Below are positions 31,471 to 40,570 of a stretch of DNA of 43,724 nt, one piece after another. The notes under the pieces were generated by a model, which ran no database searches, was not told the origin of the DNA, and saw only the letters and a program-made list of their open reading frames with translations. A program made the translations under genes and the position numbers. Position 1 is the first letter of the stretch, and each line of letters opens with the position of its first letter. This DNA is from an uncultured Pelagibacteraceae bacterium. Its GTDB lineage: Bacteria; Pseudomonadota; Alphaproteobacteria; Pelagibacterales; Pelagibacteraceae. The DNA lies in the NCBI GenBank assembly GCA_902617975.1, contig CACMYV010000007.1:1-43724 (forward strand). The letters run 5' to 3'.

Positions 31471-34152
31471 TTAACCAGTATTTTTCATTGCAGCTGAAAT
31501 ACCTGCAATAGATGTTAATAATGCATCATTAAGATCATTTTTTTTATCTGAATTTAATTTTTTGTTTTTAATTTTATTCATAACTACTGCTTGAATTATA
31601 TTTAAAACCTCTGTGTAAATATTTCTTACAATAACTCCTGATCTAAATTTTTTTCTTTCATTTATAATTTCTTTTGGCGTAATCTTTTTATTTAATTTCT
31701 TAATAACTTCGAATTGGAACCTAAGTTTTTTTCCAACTCTTTTTAAATCTTTGTCTGCTAAATACTCCTCATATATTTTTGAAATATCTGGGTCCACTTT
31801 TGAAATTACCATATCCAAGATATCCATCATTGAATTGAAGAAAGGCCAATTTTTTTCCATATCTATTAGTGTTTTCTCAAATTTTTCTATCGATGAATAT
31901 CTTAATGCTTCTGCACTTCCAAGCCATGCTGGGAGCATTAGTCTTATTTGTGTCCATGCAAATACCCAGGGTATTGCTCTTAAACCTTTGATATTATCAA
32001 TATTCTTTCTTTTAGACGGTCTTGATCCAATTGAAAGTTTTCCTAAAGACACATGTGGCGTAACGGTTTTGAAATATTTAATAAAATCCGAACTTTGATT
32101 AATATTTTTTCTATATGAACTTTTTGAAATATCAGACATTTTTTCAATTAGATTTCTCCAATCTTTTTTAGGGACTGGCGGTGGGGTTAATGTTGCCTCC
32201 ATTACCGCTCCTATATAGCTACATAAATTGTAAATTGCTAAAGGTTGATATCCATATTTCTGTTGAATTACTTCTCCTTGATCGGTTATTCTAATTTTTC
32301 CATTAACTGTATTTGGCGGCTGAGATTTTAAAGTAGCTTGAATTGGGCCTCCACCTCTACCTGCTGAACCACCTCTTCCATGAAAGAAGGTAACATCTAT
32401 TTTATATTTTTTAGCAATTTTAATAATTTCTTCTTGAGCCTTATATTGATGCCAACTTGCACAAATTTTTCCAGCATCTTTGCTTGAGTCTGAATATCCA
32501 ATCATGACTTCTTGTTTATTTTTTATTAAATCTCTGTACCACTTTAATGAAAACAAACTGGCCATTATTGATTTTGCATTAATTAAGTCATCTAATGTTT
32601 CAAATAATGGGACAACTCTTAATCTATTCTTAATATTTGCTTCTTTTTGCAAATATAAAACGGAGAGAATGTCAGATGCAGATGATGTCATTGAAATAAC
32701 ATAAGCCCCTAAACATTCAGGCGGCTCTTCAGATAAAATTTTAAATGTTGACCAAACTTCTTTATTTTCTTTATTTTTAAAATTAAAATTTTTTATGAAA
32801 TTTGATTTTTTTTTCATCTTAGATGATAAAAATTTAATTTTTTCCTCCTCACTCCATTTTAAATAATTAAGTTTATTTTTTTTCTTAATAAGTTCATTAA
32901 TTAACTGTGAGTGTCTAGATGACTCTTGTCTAATATCTAGTTTTGCCAGATTAATTCCAAAACATTTTGCTCTTCTCATTAAATCTAATAATTCACCACT
33001 TGCTATATTTTCACTTTGATTTTCTTCTAAGGACTCACGGACAATTCTAAGAGGTTTTAAAATTTCCTCTTTTGAGCTTAGCAATTTTTTGTAGTCCAAA
33101 GGTTTTTTATTCACTATGAACTGTTCAATTGCTCGGTGAGTAAATCGCATTTTATCCCTTAGAGGTCTTAAGAAAACTCTGTAAGGCTCAAATGATTTTC
33201 CTGTTAGTTTCTGAATTTTTTTTGAACATTTTCTCATTGAATACGATCTAATTAATTTAGTGAGTTCTTTTTCATACAATTTTGCTGCTTCCCATCTTGA
33301 TAATAACAAAACTTCTTTAGTTACTTTTGAAGTTACATTTGGATTTCCATCTCTATCACCACCCATCCATGATCCAAACTCAATAGGATTAAAATTTTTT
33401 GGCAAACCTTTACCCATATTTTTCAAAAATATATCATTGAGTCTTCTGTAGACTTTTGGAATAGTTTCCCAAAGACTATCCTCTATTATTGCAAGACCCC
33501 ATCGCGCTTCATCGGCTGGAGATGGTTTTGATCTTTTTAAGTCATCTGTATTCCAGATAATGGTAAATTCATCATGAATTTTTTTATTTAAAGATTTTAT
33601 TTTTGAAGAGTGATCTTTAAATAACTCTCTATCCTCAAGTATTTCTGTAATTTTATGGTATTTTTGAATTAAAGTTCTTCTTTTGACCTCTGTTGGATGG
33701 GCTGTCAAAACTATTCCAATATTTAAATTTTTTGCAAAACTATATATTTTATTATTATTAATTTTTTTATTTTTAAATAATTTCTCAAAAATTTCTTCTA
33801 TAAAAATATTTTTTTGATTTTTGCCGTCTCTTTTATTTTCATATTGGTTTAGTTGTCTAGATGCATCAATAGACTCAGCTAGATTTATAAAATTCATAAA
33901 ATGATTAAATGCTCTTGCAAGCTTGTAAGTATTTTTAGGATTAATACTTTTTATTTCACTAGAAATTTTTTTATATGATTTTTTTTGGATTTTATTTGCT
34001 TTTGATAACTTTCTAATTTTCTCAACAAGATTATAAAAGCTTTTACCTTCTTGTTCTTTAATTACATTTCCTAATGAATTTCCTAAAAACCTAACATCCT
34101 CTCTTAATGATTTTGTAGGAATTCTTTCGTAGTATAGGTCTCTTTTGATCAC
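31471..34152 (-). CDS. ppc: Phosphoenolpyruvate carboxylase
   Basis: An 893-residue enzyme, full length for the family, that makes oxaloacetate from PEP and bicarbonate to refill the TCA cycle. Diagnostic residues are His152 in VLTAHPTEVKRR, the glycine loop FHGRGGSAGRGGGP with its catalytic histidine and arginines, VMIGYSDSSKDAG, and the C-terminus MKNTG, which corresponds to the family's conserved MRNTG end. It is 34 bases downstream of the FAH hydrolase gene on the same strand and abuts ccdA. In an oligotroph that respires organic acids this is a core anaplerotic gene. Confidence 0.95.
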   Translation of the reverse strand: MIKRDLYYERIPTKSLREDVRFLGNSLGNVIKEQEGKSFYNLVEKIRKLSKANKIQKKSYKKISSEIKSINPKNTYKLARAFNHFMNFINLAESIDASRQLNQYENKRDGKNQKNIFIEEIFEKLFKNKKINNNKIYSFAKNLNIGIVLTAHPTEVKRRTLIQKYHKITEILEDRELFKDHSSKIKSLNKKIHDEFTIIWNTDDLKRSKPSPADEARWGLAIIEDSLWETIPKVYRRLNDIFLKNMGKGLPKNFNPIEFGSWMGGDRDGNPNVTSKVTKEVLLLSRWEAAKLYEKELTKLIRSYSMRKCSKKIQKLTGKSFEPYRVFLRPLRDKMRFTHRAIEQFIVNKKPLDYKKLLSSKEEILKPLRIVRESLEENQSENIASGELLDLMRRAKCFGINLAKLDIRQESSRHSQLINELIKKKNKLNYLKWSEEEKIKFLSSKMKKKSNFIKNFNFKNKENKEVWSTFKILSEEPPECLGAYVISMTSSASDILSVLYLQKEANIKNRLRVVPLFETLDDLINAKSIMASLFSLKWYRDLIKNKQEVMIGYSDSSKDAGKICASWHQYKAQEEIIKIAKKYKIDVTFFHGRGGSAGRGGGPIQATLKSQPPNTVNGKIRITDQGEVIQQKYGYQPLAIYNLCSYIGAVMEATLTPPPVPKKDWRNLIEKMSDISKSSYRKNINQSSDFIKYFKTVTPHVSLGKLSIGSRPSKRKNIDNIKGLRAIPWVFAWTQIRLMLPAWLGSAEALRYSSIEKFEKTLIDMEKNWPFFNSMMDILDMVISKVDPDISKIYEEYLADKDLKRVGKKLRFQFEVIKKLNKKITPKEIINERKKFRSGVIVRNIYTEVLNIIQAVVMNKIKNKKLNSDKKNDLNDALLTSIAGISAAMKNTG

Positions 34153-34186
34153 AATTTATTATATCAAAAAAGAGATTATATTTGGA

Positions 34187-35029
34187 TTAAATTGCTACTA
34201 CTTTTGATTTTTGTTCACCAAGAAGTTCAATTGAAAGCCTCATTTCATCACCTGCTTTTAAAAATTTTTGTGGCTTCATTCCCATTCCAACTCCTGGGGG
34301 TGTTCCTGTGGTAATGATATCTCCAGGTTGAAGAGACATATATCTGCTAACATATGAAACAATATGATCTACATTAAAAATCATTGTTTTTGTATTACCC
34401 GTTTGCATTCGTTCACCATTTAAATCTAATTCCATATTTAGGTTGTTTACATCATTAATCTCATCTTTGGTCACAAGATATGGACCAACAGGACCAAATG
34501 TATCGTGCGACTTTCCTTTTACCCACTGTCCCATTTTTTCTATTTGCCACTCCCTCTCACTTACATCATTCACTAAACAATAGCCTAAGATATAATCTTG
34601 TGAATTTTTCTCTGGAATATTTTTAGCATTTTTTCCAATAACTAAACCTAGCTCAACTTCCCAATCTAGTTTGTTTGAATAGCTTGTAATTTCAATATCA
34701 TCATTTGGTCCATTGATTGAACTAGTGGCTTTCATAAATACAATTGGTTCTGTTGGTGGTTTTGCTCCAGTTTCCGCTGCATGGTCAGAAAAATTTAATC
34801 CAATTGCAATAAATTTTCCTGGTTTAGTTATGCATGAACCAATTCTTGTATTATTTGAAATCTCGGGCTGTGATGATAAATCAATTTGTTTAATTTTTTC
34901 AAATGTTTCAAAATTTAAATGAGTTGGATCTAAATCAATTATATGTTTGGATATATCTCTCAACTTTCCATCTTTATCTAATATAGCTGGCTTTTCTTTA
35001 TTTTTTTCTCCTACTCTTAGTAATTTCAT
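34187..35029 (-). CDS. FAH-family hydrolase, probable 2,4-diketo-3-deoxy-sugar-acid hydrolase
   Basis: A 280-residue fumarylacetoacetate hydrolase-fold enzyme. An N-terminal domain precedes the catalytic fold, where IGLNFSDHAAETG supplies the active-site histidine, DWEVELGLVIG the metal-binding Glu pair, and NDVSEREWQIEKMGQWVKGKSHDTFGPVGP is a phrase characteristic of 2,4-diketo-3-deoxy-L-fuconate/rhamnonate hydrolases. That reaction yields pyruvate and lactate. The cluster with a RhmD-like dehydratase, an SDR and TctABC supports that reading. Fumarylpyruvate hydrolase or ureidoglycolate lyase are the usual misannotations to keep in mind. Confidence 0.82.
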   Translation of the reverse strand: MKLLRVGEKNKEKPAILDKDGKLRDISKHIIDLDPTHLNFETFEKIKQIDLSSQPEISNNTRIGSCITKPGKFIAIGLNFSDHAAETGAKPPTEPIVFMKATSSINGPNDDIEITSYSNKLDWEVELGLVIGKNAKNIPEKNSQDYILGYCLVNDVSEREWQIEKMGQWVKGKSHDTFGPVGPYLVTKDEINDVNNLNMELDLNGERMQTGNTKTMIFNVDHIVSYVSRYMSLQPGDIITTGTPPGVGMGMKPQKFLKAGDEMRLSIELLGEQKSKVVAI

Positions 35030-35043
35030 TTCATCTCCAATAA

Positions 35044-35898
35044 TTATTTATAGCTTTTGTATAACGAACTATGATCATAATTACCTAAACCCTTTTTAAC
35101 AAGTTTATTATACATTTTTTTTACTATTTTAGATAAAGGTAATTCTAACTTTTTATTTTTTGCACAATCAAGGATGTTATTCATATCTTTTAATTGCGAA
35201 AAATTTTTTCCTCTTGGTTTAAAATCATTTTTGATCATTCTTAGTCCGTGAGTTTGTAATACTTTACTGTCAGCCCATCCTCCTTTCAATGCTTTGAGAA
35301 TATTAATTGGATTTACGTTATTTTTTTGTGATAGTTTAATTGCTTCTGAAACAGATCCTATTGTAATTCCAACTATTATTTGATTAGCTAATTTTGCTAT
35401 TTGACCTGCGGAATTTTTTCCAACTAAAACAGGATTGCCTAATTTCTTAAGTACATTTAAATTTTTAGAAAAAACTTTCTTATCTCCACCAACCATTATG
35501 GCCAGCTGAGCATTCTCTGCACCATTTGTGCCTCCAGAAACTGGCGCGTCCAAAAAATTAACTTTATATTTTTTTAATAATTTTGATAAATTAATTGCTG
35601 TTTTAGGATTTGCAGAACTCATGTCTATAACTGTAGATCCTGCTTTTAAATTTTTTAAAAATTCTAAGTTAGAATATATTTTTTTTATAGCCTTATCATC
35701 AGATAACATAGTAATTATTAAATCCTGGTCAGAAACAACTTCCTTTAATGAATTACATACTTTTGCGCCATAATTTTTTAATTTATCAGCTTTTTTTTTA
35801 GTTCTATTAAAAACTTTGACTTGATATTTAGATTTTAGAAGATTTTTTGCCATAGGAGCACCCATTAATCCAATTCCTATAAAACCGATTTTTGTCAT
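35044..35898 (-). CDS. Beta-hydroxyacid dehydrogenase (3-hydroxyisobutyrate dehydrogenase family)
   Basis: A 284-residue NAD(P)-dependent enzyme: dinucleotide loop GFIGIGLMGAPMAKNLL (5-21), substrate loop DAPVSGGTNGA near 118-128 and catalytic lysine in GQIAKLANQIIVG near 167-179. Relatives include tartronate semialdehyde reductase and GHB dehydrogenase. It is a second member of this family in the window, clearly diverged from the one at 20329. Its place among sugar-acid genes suggests a role in reducing or oxidising a short hydroxy-acid product. The start is one base from the ROK gene's stop. Confidence 0.85.
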   Translation of the reverse strand: MTKIGFIGIGLMGAPMAKNLLKSKYQVKVFNRTKKKADKLKNYGAKVCNSLKEVVSDQDLIITMLSDDKAIKKIYSNLEFLKNLKAGSTVIDMSSANPKTAINLSKLLKKYKVNFLDAPVSGGTNGAENAQLAIMVGGDKKVFSKNLNVLKKLGNPVLVGKNSAGQIAKLANQIIVGITIGSVSEAIKLSQKNNVNPINILKALKGGWADSKVLQTHGLRMIKNDFKPRGKNFSQLKDMNNILDCAKNKKLELPLSKIVKKMYNKLVKKGLGNYDHSSLYKSYK

Positions 35899-35899
35899 A

Positions 35900-36775
35900 T
35901 TAATAATTCAACCGTGCCGCTCCTCTTACTCCACTTGCATCTCCATACTTAGCCTTTAAAAATTTCGTATTTATATGTTTAATTTCCATATTTTTTGCAA
36001 CCATTTTCTTTAATTCATTTAATGAAGAGATTTCATTAGATAATCCACCTCCAAATACAAATACATCAGGATCAATTGTATAAATTAAGTTAACAAGTGC
36101 TCTAGCCAACCGTATTTTAAAATGTTTAATAAAAATTGATTTTGTAAACTTATCAGATTTATTAAATATTTCTCTAGCAGTAATTTTTTTATGATAAAGT
36201 TTTTCCAAACCTTTTCCTGAGGTAAACTTTTGTATTTGCATAAGTGATATCTTTTTTTTAATATATTTTTTATCGTTTAGATTTCCAAAAATTGGTAGAG
36301 GAAGATGTCCCCACTCTCCAGAAATATAATTTGCACCTTTTAAGATTTTCTTATTAATAACTATTCCACCTCCAGTGCCTGATCCAATAATTATTCCGAA
36401 AACAACATTATAATTTTTTGCAGCTCCATCCATTGCTTCAGATAATGCAAAACAATTTGCATCATTTTCACATTTTATATTTCTTTTTAAAGCTTTTGAT
36501 AAATCTATGTTTAATTTTTTATTATTTAATTGTTTGGCATTTACTGAATTTTTAAGTAGTCCAGTTTTATAATCTATAGATCCGGGATGACACACGCCTA
36601 CTTGAAATTTTTTTTTATACTTCCGATCTAGTGAAAAAACTATTTTACTAACATCTTTTATTATTTTTTTATAACTCTTTGGGCAAGGGATCCTTGATCT
36701 CTCAATTTCATCACCATTTTTTTTTAAGATGACGCTTTCAATTTTTGTTGCCCCAATATCTATTCCAATTTTCAT
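35900..36775 (-). CDS. ROK-family sugar kinase without the zinc cysteine motif
   Basis: A 291-residue ASKHA-fold kinase. The phosphate-1 loop is GIDIGATKIESVIL (4-17), the catalytic base is Asp105 in ENDANCFA, and the ROK signature is the glycine-rich stretch at about 127-157 ending in GEWGH. Zinc-containing ROK kinases have a CxCGxxGCxE motif just after this His; here the equivalent segment (about 170-190) has no cysteine at all. The overall phrase GHLPLPIFGN resembles fructokinase/Mak proteins, so a hexose or deoxy-sugar kinase is likely. It lies one base from its neighbours on both sides in a compact minus-strand operon. Confidence 0.82.
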   Translation of the reverse strand: MKIGIDIGATKIESVILKKNGDEIERSRIPCPKSYKKIIKDVSKIVFSLDRKYKKKFQVGVCHPGSIDYKTGLLKNSVNAKQLNNKKLNIDLSKALKRNIKCENDANCFALSEAMDGAAKNYNVVFGIIIGSGTGGGIVINKKILKGANYISGEWGHLPLPIFGNLNDKKYIKKKISLMQIQKFTSGKGLEKLYHKKITAREIFNKSDKFTKSIFIKHFKIRLARALVNLIYTIDPDVFVFGGGLSNEISSLNELKKMVAKNMEIKHINTKFLKAKYGDASGVRGAARLNY

Positions 36776-36776
36776 T

Positions 36777-37805
36777 TTAGTAAGAGCTTGATTCTTTCCA
36801 AATATTTATATCCCCTTCTTTAGCGGTTTTATTAATTATTCTCATTTCAGAAGGTGTAAAATTAAGTTTGTTTAGACTTTCTATATTTTCTTTTAACTGG
36901 TTAATATTTCTAACTCCGATTAGAGCAGATGTTACATAATTATTTGACAAGACCCAAGAAATTGCCATTTGAGATAAAGATTGCCCTCTTTTAATTGCAA
37001 TCTTATTTAAATCAGAAACAATCTTTAAGTTTTTTTTTGTTATTAAAGATTTATCTAAGTATGATGTAATATCACTTGCTCTTGAAACTTTAGGTATCTT
37101 TTTTAAATATTTATCTGATAGCATTCCTTGAGCAAGAGGAGAAAAGGCAATACATCCAATTTTAAGTTTTTTTATAGTTTTAGTTAAATCTTTTTCAATC
37201 CATCTATTAATTAAAGAATATGAAGGCTGGTGAATAAACAATTTAATATTTCTTGATTTTAAAATTTTGTAGATTTGATTTGTCTTTTTGGAGGAATAAG
37301 ATGAAATGCCAATATATAAAGCTTTACCAGATTTATAAATAGTTTCTAAAGCATCTGCTGTCTCTTCTAAAGGTGTATTTGGGTCAAATCTATGTGAATA
37401 AAATATGTCAAAATAATCAACTTTCATTCTTTTTAAACTTTGATCACAACTCGCGATAATATGTTTTTTTGATCCCCATTCTCCATAAGGTCCTTCCCAC
37501 ATATCATAACCAGCTTTAGATGATATGATGAGTTCGTCTCTATATTTTTTTAAGTCTTTACTTATTATTTTTCCAAAATTACTTTCTGTGCTACCATATG
37601 GTGGGCCATAATTATTCGCCAAATCAAAATGAGTAACACCTCTATCAAAAGCGTAAAATAGGATTTTTTTAATATTTGAAAGTGGGATTTTGGCACCAAA
37701 ATTATGCCAAAGACCCAAGCTGATTAAAGGTAATTTTACACCGCTGTTACCGCAAGTCCTATATAACATATTTGAGTATCTATTTTTAGATGCAGAGTAT
37801 TTCAT
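36777..37805 (-). CDS. Aldo/keto reductase (YghZ-like)
   Basis: A 342-residue NADPH-dependent TIM-barrel oxidoreductase. The catalytic tetrad region is FDLANNYGPPYGSTESNFG (catalytic Tyr near 62, Asp near 57), ISSKAGYDMWEGPYGEWGSKKHI holds the lysine, and YFDIFYSHRFDPNTPLEET holds the histidine. The YGPPYGSTE and WEGPYGEWGSKK phrases are those of the YghZ/GpR group, which reduce glyceraldehyde phosphate or methylglyoxal; some relatives act as L-fucose or other aldose dehydrogenases. In this cluster, action on a sugar or sugar lactone is the reasonable inference. Confidence 0.88.
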   Translation of the reverse strand: MKYSASKNRYSNMLYRTCGNSGVKLPLISLGLWHNFGAKIPLSNIKKILFYAFDRGVTHFDLANNYGPPYGSTESNFGKIISKDLKKYRDELIISSKAGYDMWEGPYGEWGSKKHIIASCDQSLKRMKVDYFDIFYSHRFDPNTPLEETADALETIYKSGKALYIGISSYSSKKTNQIYKILKSRNIKLFIHQPSYSLINRWIEKDLTKTIKKLKIGCIAFSPLAQGMLSDKYLKKIPKVSRASDITSYLDKSLITKKNLKIVSDLNKIAIKRGQSLSQMAISWVLSNNYVTSALIGVRNINQLKENIESLNKLNFTPSEMRIINKTAKEGDINIWKESSSY

Positions 37806-37829
37806 AAAAAAAATATTAAATTAAATACA

Positions 37830-38579
37830 TTAATAAGTAGCTCTTCCCCCACTTAGATCAAACACTGCAGCAGTCGCAAAAGAGTTTTCTTCACTAGCTA
37901 AATAAGTTACTAAAGAAGCCAATTCATTAACTTTTGCAAACTTATTTCTTGGAATCTTTGAAAGCATGTAATTTATATGTTCTTCGGTCATTTGATCAAA
38001 TATTCTTGTTTTTGCAGCTGCCGGTGTTACACAATTTACTGCTATATTTTTTAATGCTAACTCTTTTCCTAGAGATTTTGTTAAACCAATAACCCCTGCT
38101 TTTGATGTGCTATAAGCTCCAGCGTTAGGATTGCCTTCTTTTCCAGCAATTGATGCAATATTAACTATTCTTCCATAATTATTTTTTTCCAAATAAGGAA
38201 CAACTGCTTTGCAACAGTAAAATACTGCATTTAAATTTAATTGAATAACTTTTTCCCACTCTTCAATAGGATATTCTGCAACTGTTTTATTCATGCCTGT
38301 TATCCCAGCATTGTTTACAAAAATATCTATTTTATTATGTTCAGTCTCAATATCTTTTAAGCTTTTAGAAATCTCTTCAAAGTTACATACATTTACAATT
38401 TTATAACTTATGTTTTCTGAATTTATTTTTTCAACGGCTTTCTTTGCTTCTTGTTCATCAATATCCCATATAACAACTTTTGCACCTGATTGAATGAATC
38501 TTTCCGCTATTGCAAATCCAAAACCCTGAGCACCACCTGTTATAACCGCAACCCTATTACTTAAATCAAACTTTATCAT
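37830..38579 (-). CDS. Short-chain dehydrogenase/reductase
   Basis: A 249-residue classical SDR: cofactor loop TGGAQGFGFA (14-23), NNAG at 89-92, and the catalytic triad Ser143, Tyr156 and Lys160 (YSTSK). Asp39 at the end of strand 2 (WDID) suggests NAD(H) rather than NADP(H). In the non-phosphorylative rhamnose/fucose pathways an SDR oxidises 2-keto-3-deoxy-sugar acid to the 2,4-diketo form, the substrate of the FAH-family hydrolase here, which gives it a natural role. Its start lies 14 bases inside the end of the TctA gene. Confidence 0.88.
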   Translation of the reverse strand: MIKFDLSNRVAVITGGAQGFGFAIAERFIQSGAKVVIWDIDEQEAKKAVEKINSENISYKIVNVCNFEEISKSLKDIETEHNKIDIFVNNAGITGMNKTVAEYPIEEWEKVIQLNLNAVFYCCKAVVPYLEKNNYGRIVNIASIAGKEGNPNAGAYSTSKAGVIGLTKSLGKELALKNIAVNCVTPAAAKTRIFDQMTEEHINYMLSKIPRNKFAKVNELASLVTYLASEENSFATAAVFDLSGGRATY

Positions 38580-40044
38580 TTTTTTTCTTTCTCTTTATTA
38601 ATGGAAAACTTAGAGCAATTAAAGATAAAACAAAAAATGTTAATGCAATAGGTCTTTGAAGAAACATTAACCAGTTTCCATCGAAAATAACAAGCGATTG
38701 TCTTAAAGTTCCTTCTACCAATTCACCCAAAATTAAACCTATAATTACAGGTACAACTGAAAATCCATATCTTCTCATAAAGAAACCAATAACTCCAAAT
38801 AATAGCATCAACCAAACATCAATAATTGACTGATTTAAAGAATATGTTCCGCAAACAGAAACCGCAAAAATCATCGGCCATAATAATTTATTCGGAACTA
38901 AAGTTATTCTTGCAAATATTTTAGCTCCAAAAAATCCTAATACGAAGAATAAAATATTTGCAATTAGCATTGATCCAAATATTCCATAAAGAAACTCAGG
39001 TTGCTCTCTAAATAAATCTGGACCCGGTCTTACACCATGTATGATTAATCCTGTAAGTATTACTGCTGTAGTCGCACTACCAGGAATGCCTAAAGCTAGC
39101 GTTGGAACCATGGCTCCTCCAGTAGCAGCATTATTTGCTGCTTCAGCTCCAGCTATTCCTTCAATTGATCCTTTTCCAAAATCCTCAGGTTTTTTTGACC
39201 ATCTTTTTGCTTCAGCATATCCTATTAAAGATGCAACAGTTCCTCCCTCTGCTGGCAAAACACCAATAAATGATCCTATCCCACTAGATCTTATAATTGT
39301 TTTCCAAGTTTTTTTATAATCATCGATTGATGGAAGTTTAACTGCCTTTAAAGCTACTCTATTAAATATTTGATTTATTAAAGTAGATTGAGTTAACATT
39401 TCACTAATAGCAAACAAACCTACTACTACTGGAATAAAACCAATACCTTCAGTCAATTCATTAATTCCAAATGTAAACCTATCTATAGATGTCATAAAAT
39501 CTTTACCAACAGTTGAAATTAGAATTCCAAAAGCACCAGCAATTAAATTTTTAATAGGACTGCCTTCACCAATTGATGCAAGCATAGTTAATCCAAAAAT
39601 TGCTAGCGCAAAATATTCAGGTTGACCGAATTCGTAAGCTAAATTTGCAAGTAAAGGAGCAAAAAATATAAGAACTATAACACTAGCAATTCCACCAATT
39701 ACGCTTGAAACAGTAGCCATACCTAAAGCTCTTCCAGCTTCTCCTTTTTGTGCTAAAGGGTAACCATCTAAACATGTGGCTGCTGCTGCAGGGGTTCCAG
39801 GGGTATTTATTAAAATTGCAGTAATTGCACCTCCATAAGTTCCTGCACAATAAATTGCAGTTAGTAATACAATTGCAGATAGTGGATCTAGTGTCATCGT
39901 AAAAGGTAATATTAAAGCACCGCCTGTTGTTGGCCCTAGTCCAGGAAGAACTCCAAGAATTAATCCAAAAATTGTTCCAAAAAATAAAACAATTAATAAT
40001 TTATAACTAAATAAAGGAGCAAAGATTAAACCTAAATTTTCCAT
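38566..40044 (-). CDS. tctA: Tripartite tricarboxylate transporter large permease (TctA)
   Basis: A 492-residue inner-membrane protein with about twelve hydrophobic segments. The family motif GLILGVLPGLGPTTGGALILPFT near 22-44 and its second-half counterpart GAEAANNAATGGAMVPTLALGIPGSATTAVILTGLIIHG (about 299-337) are both intact; they form the two pseudo-symmetric binding loops. It works with TctB and the TctC receptor to import an organic acid with a cation gradient. The adjoining enzymes point to a sugar acid rather than citrate, by context only. Confidence 0.93.
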   Translation of the reverse strand: MENLGLIFAPLFSYKLLIVLFFGTIFGLILGVLPGLGPTTGGALILPFTMTLDPLSAIVLLTAIYCAGTYGGAITAILINTPGTPAAAATCLDGYPLAQKGEAGRALGMATVSSVIGGIASVIVLIFFAPLLANLAYEFGQPEYFALAIFGLTMLASIGEGSPIKNLIAGAFGILISTVGKDFMTSIDRFTFGINELTEGIGFIPVVVGLFAISEMLTQSTLINQIFNRVALKAVKLPSIDDYKKTWKTIIRSSGIGSFIGVLPAEGGTVASLIGYAEAKRWSKKPEDFGKGSIEGIAGAEAANNAATGGAMVPTLALGIPGSATTAVILTGLIIHGVRPGPDLFREQPEFLYGIFGSMLIANILFFVLGFFGAKIFARITLVPNKLLWPMIFAVSVCGTYSLNQSIIDVWLMLLFGVIGFFMRRYGFSVVPVIIGLILGELVEGTLRQSLVIFDGNWLMFLQRPIALTFFVLSLIALSFPLIKRKKKNDKV

Positions 40045-40045
40045 T

Positions 40046-40552
40046 TTATCCGTAATAAAGGTTTGTGATAATTCCAGGTGGAAATCGTAATCCTAAAATT
40101 GTTTCAAAAAATACAAAAACAATTAAAGGAAATATAATTGATACGATTATTAAATAGGCAACTCTTCTTTCTCCCCAAAAGTAAGAAACTATGATTGAAA
40201 GTAATGCTATGCCTAAAAAGAAATCTAAAAATTTTGAAACAGTTATAAAAACAACAAATGAAAGCAAAGTGATGTAAAATGAATTAGGTAATTTTTTTTC
40301 ATTTTTCCAGGGATTTTTAAGAGAAATAAAATAAGTTAATAAAGTTAGCGCAATAATTAAAATTAATAGGGCCTTTGGAAACGTTGCTGGCTGTATACCT
40401 CTATTTAATATAGGAGGCACTATGTCAAAAGTAAACGTAAAGTATAATAGAATTGAAGAAATTAATATTATTACAGCTGAAACAATGAATGAACTTTTAA
40501 AAAAAAGGGACAAACTTTTGTTTGTCCCTTTTTCGTTATGTACATCATTCAT
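40046..40552 (-). CDS. tctB: Tripartite tricarboxylate transporter small subunit (TctB)
   Basis: A 168-residue membrane protein with four hydrophobic segments, the usual size for TctB. The RGIQPATFPKALLILIIALTLL stretch (about 45-66) is the family's most conserved part. The first ~20 residues are hydrophilic. Their codons coincide with a terminator-like hairpin (40502-40533), so this N-terminal tail is shaped by the structure. No later ATG offers an alternative start before the first membrane segment. It ends one base from the TctA start and begins 18 bases after the TctC stop. Confidence 0.85.
   Translation of the reverse strand: MNDVHNEKGTNKSLSLFFKSSFIVSAVIILISSILLYFTFTFDIVPPILNRGIQPATFPKALLILIIALTLLTYFISLKNPWKNEKKLPNSFYITLLSFVVFITVSKFLDFFLGIALLSIIVSYFWGERRVAYLIIVSIIFPLIVFVFFETILGLRFPPGIITNLYYG
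40499..40533 (-). terminator. Terminator-like hairpin inside the start of tctB
   Basis: GGGACAAAC and GTTTGTCCC pair perfectly around a TTTT/AAAA loop, extended by A/T pairs to about 14 bp (40502-40533). On the minus strand the stem is followed directly by eight T (40506-40499), which makes it a textbook intrinsic terminator. It lies within codons about 7-18 of tctB, so it would act as an attenuator: most transcripts end after tctC, a few go on to the permease genes, and translation of tctB could melt the stem. Confidence 0.75.
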
Positions 40553-40570
40553 TTAAATGTACAAAATTTA

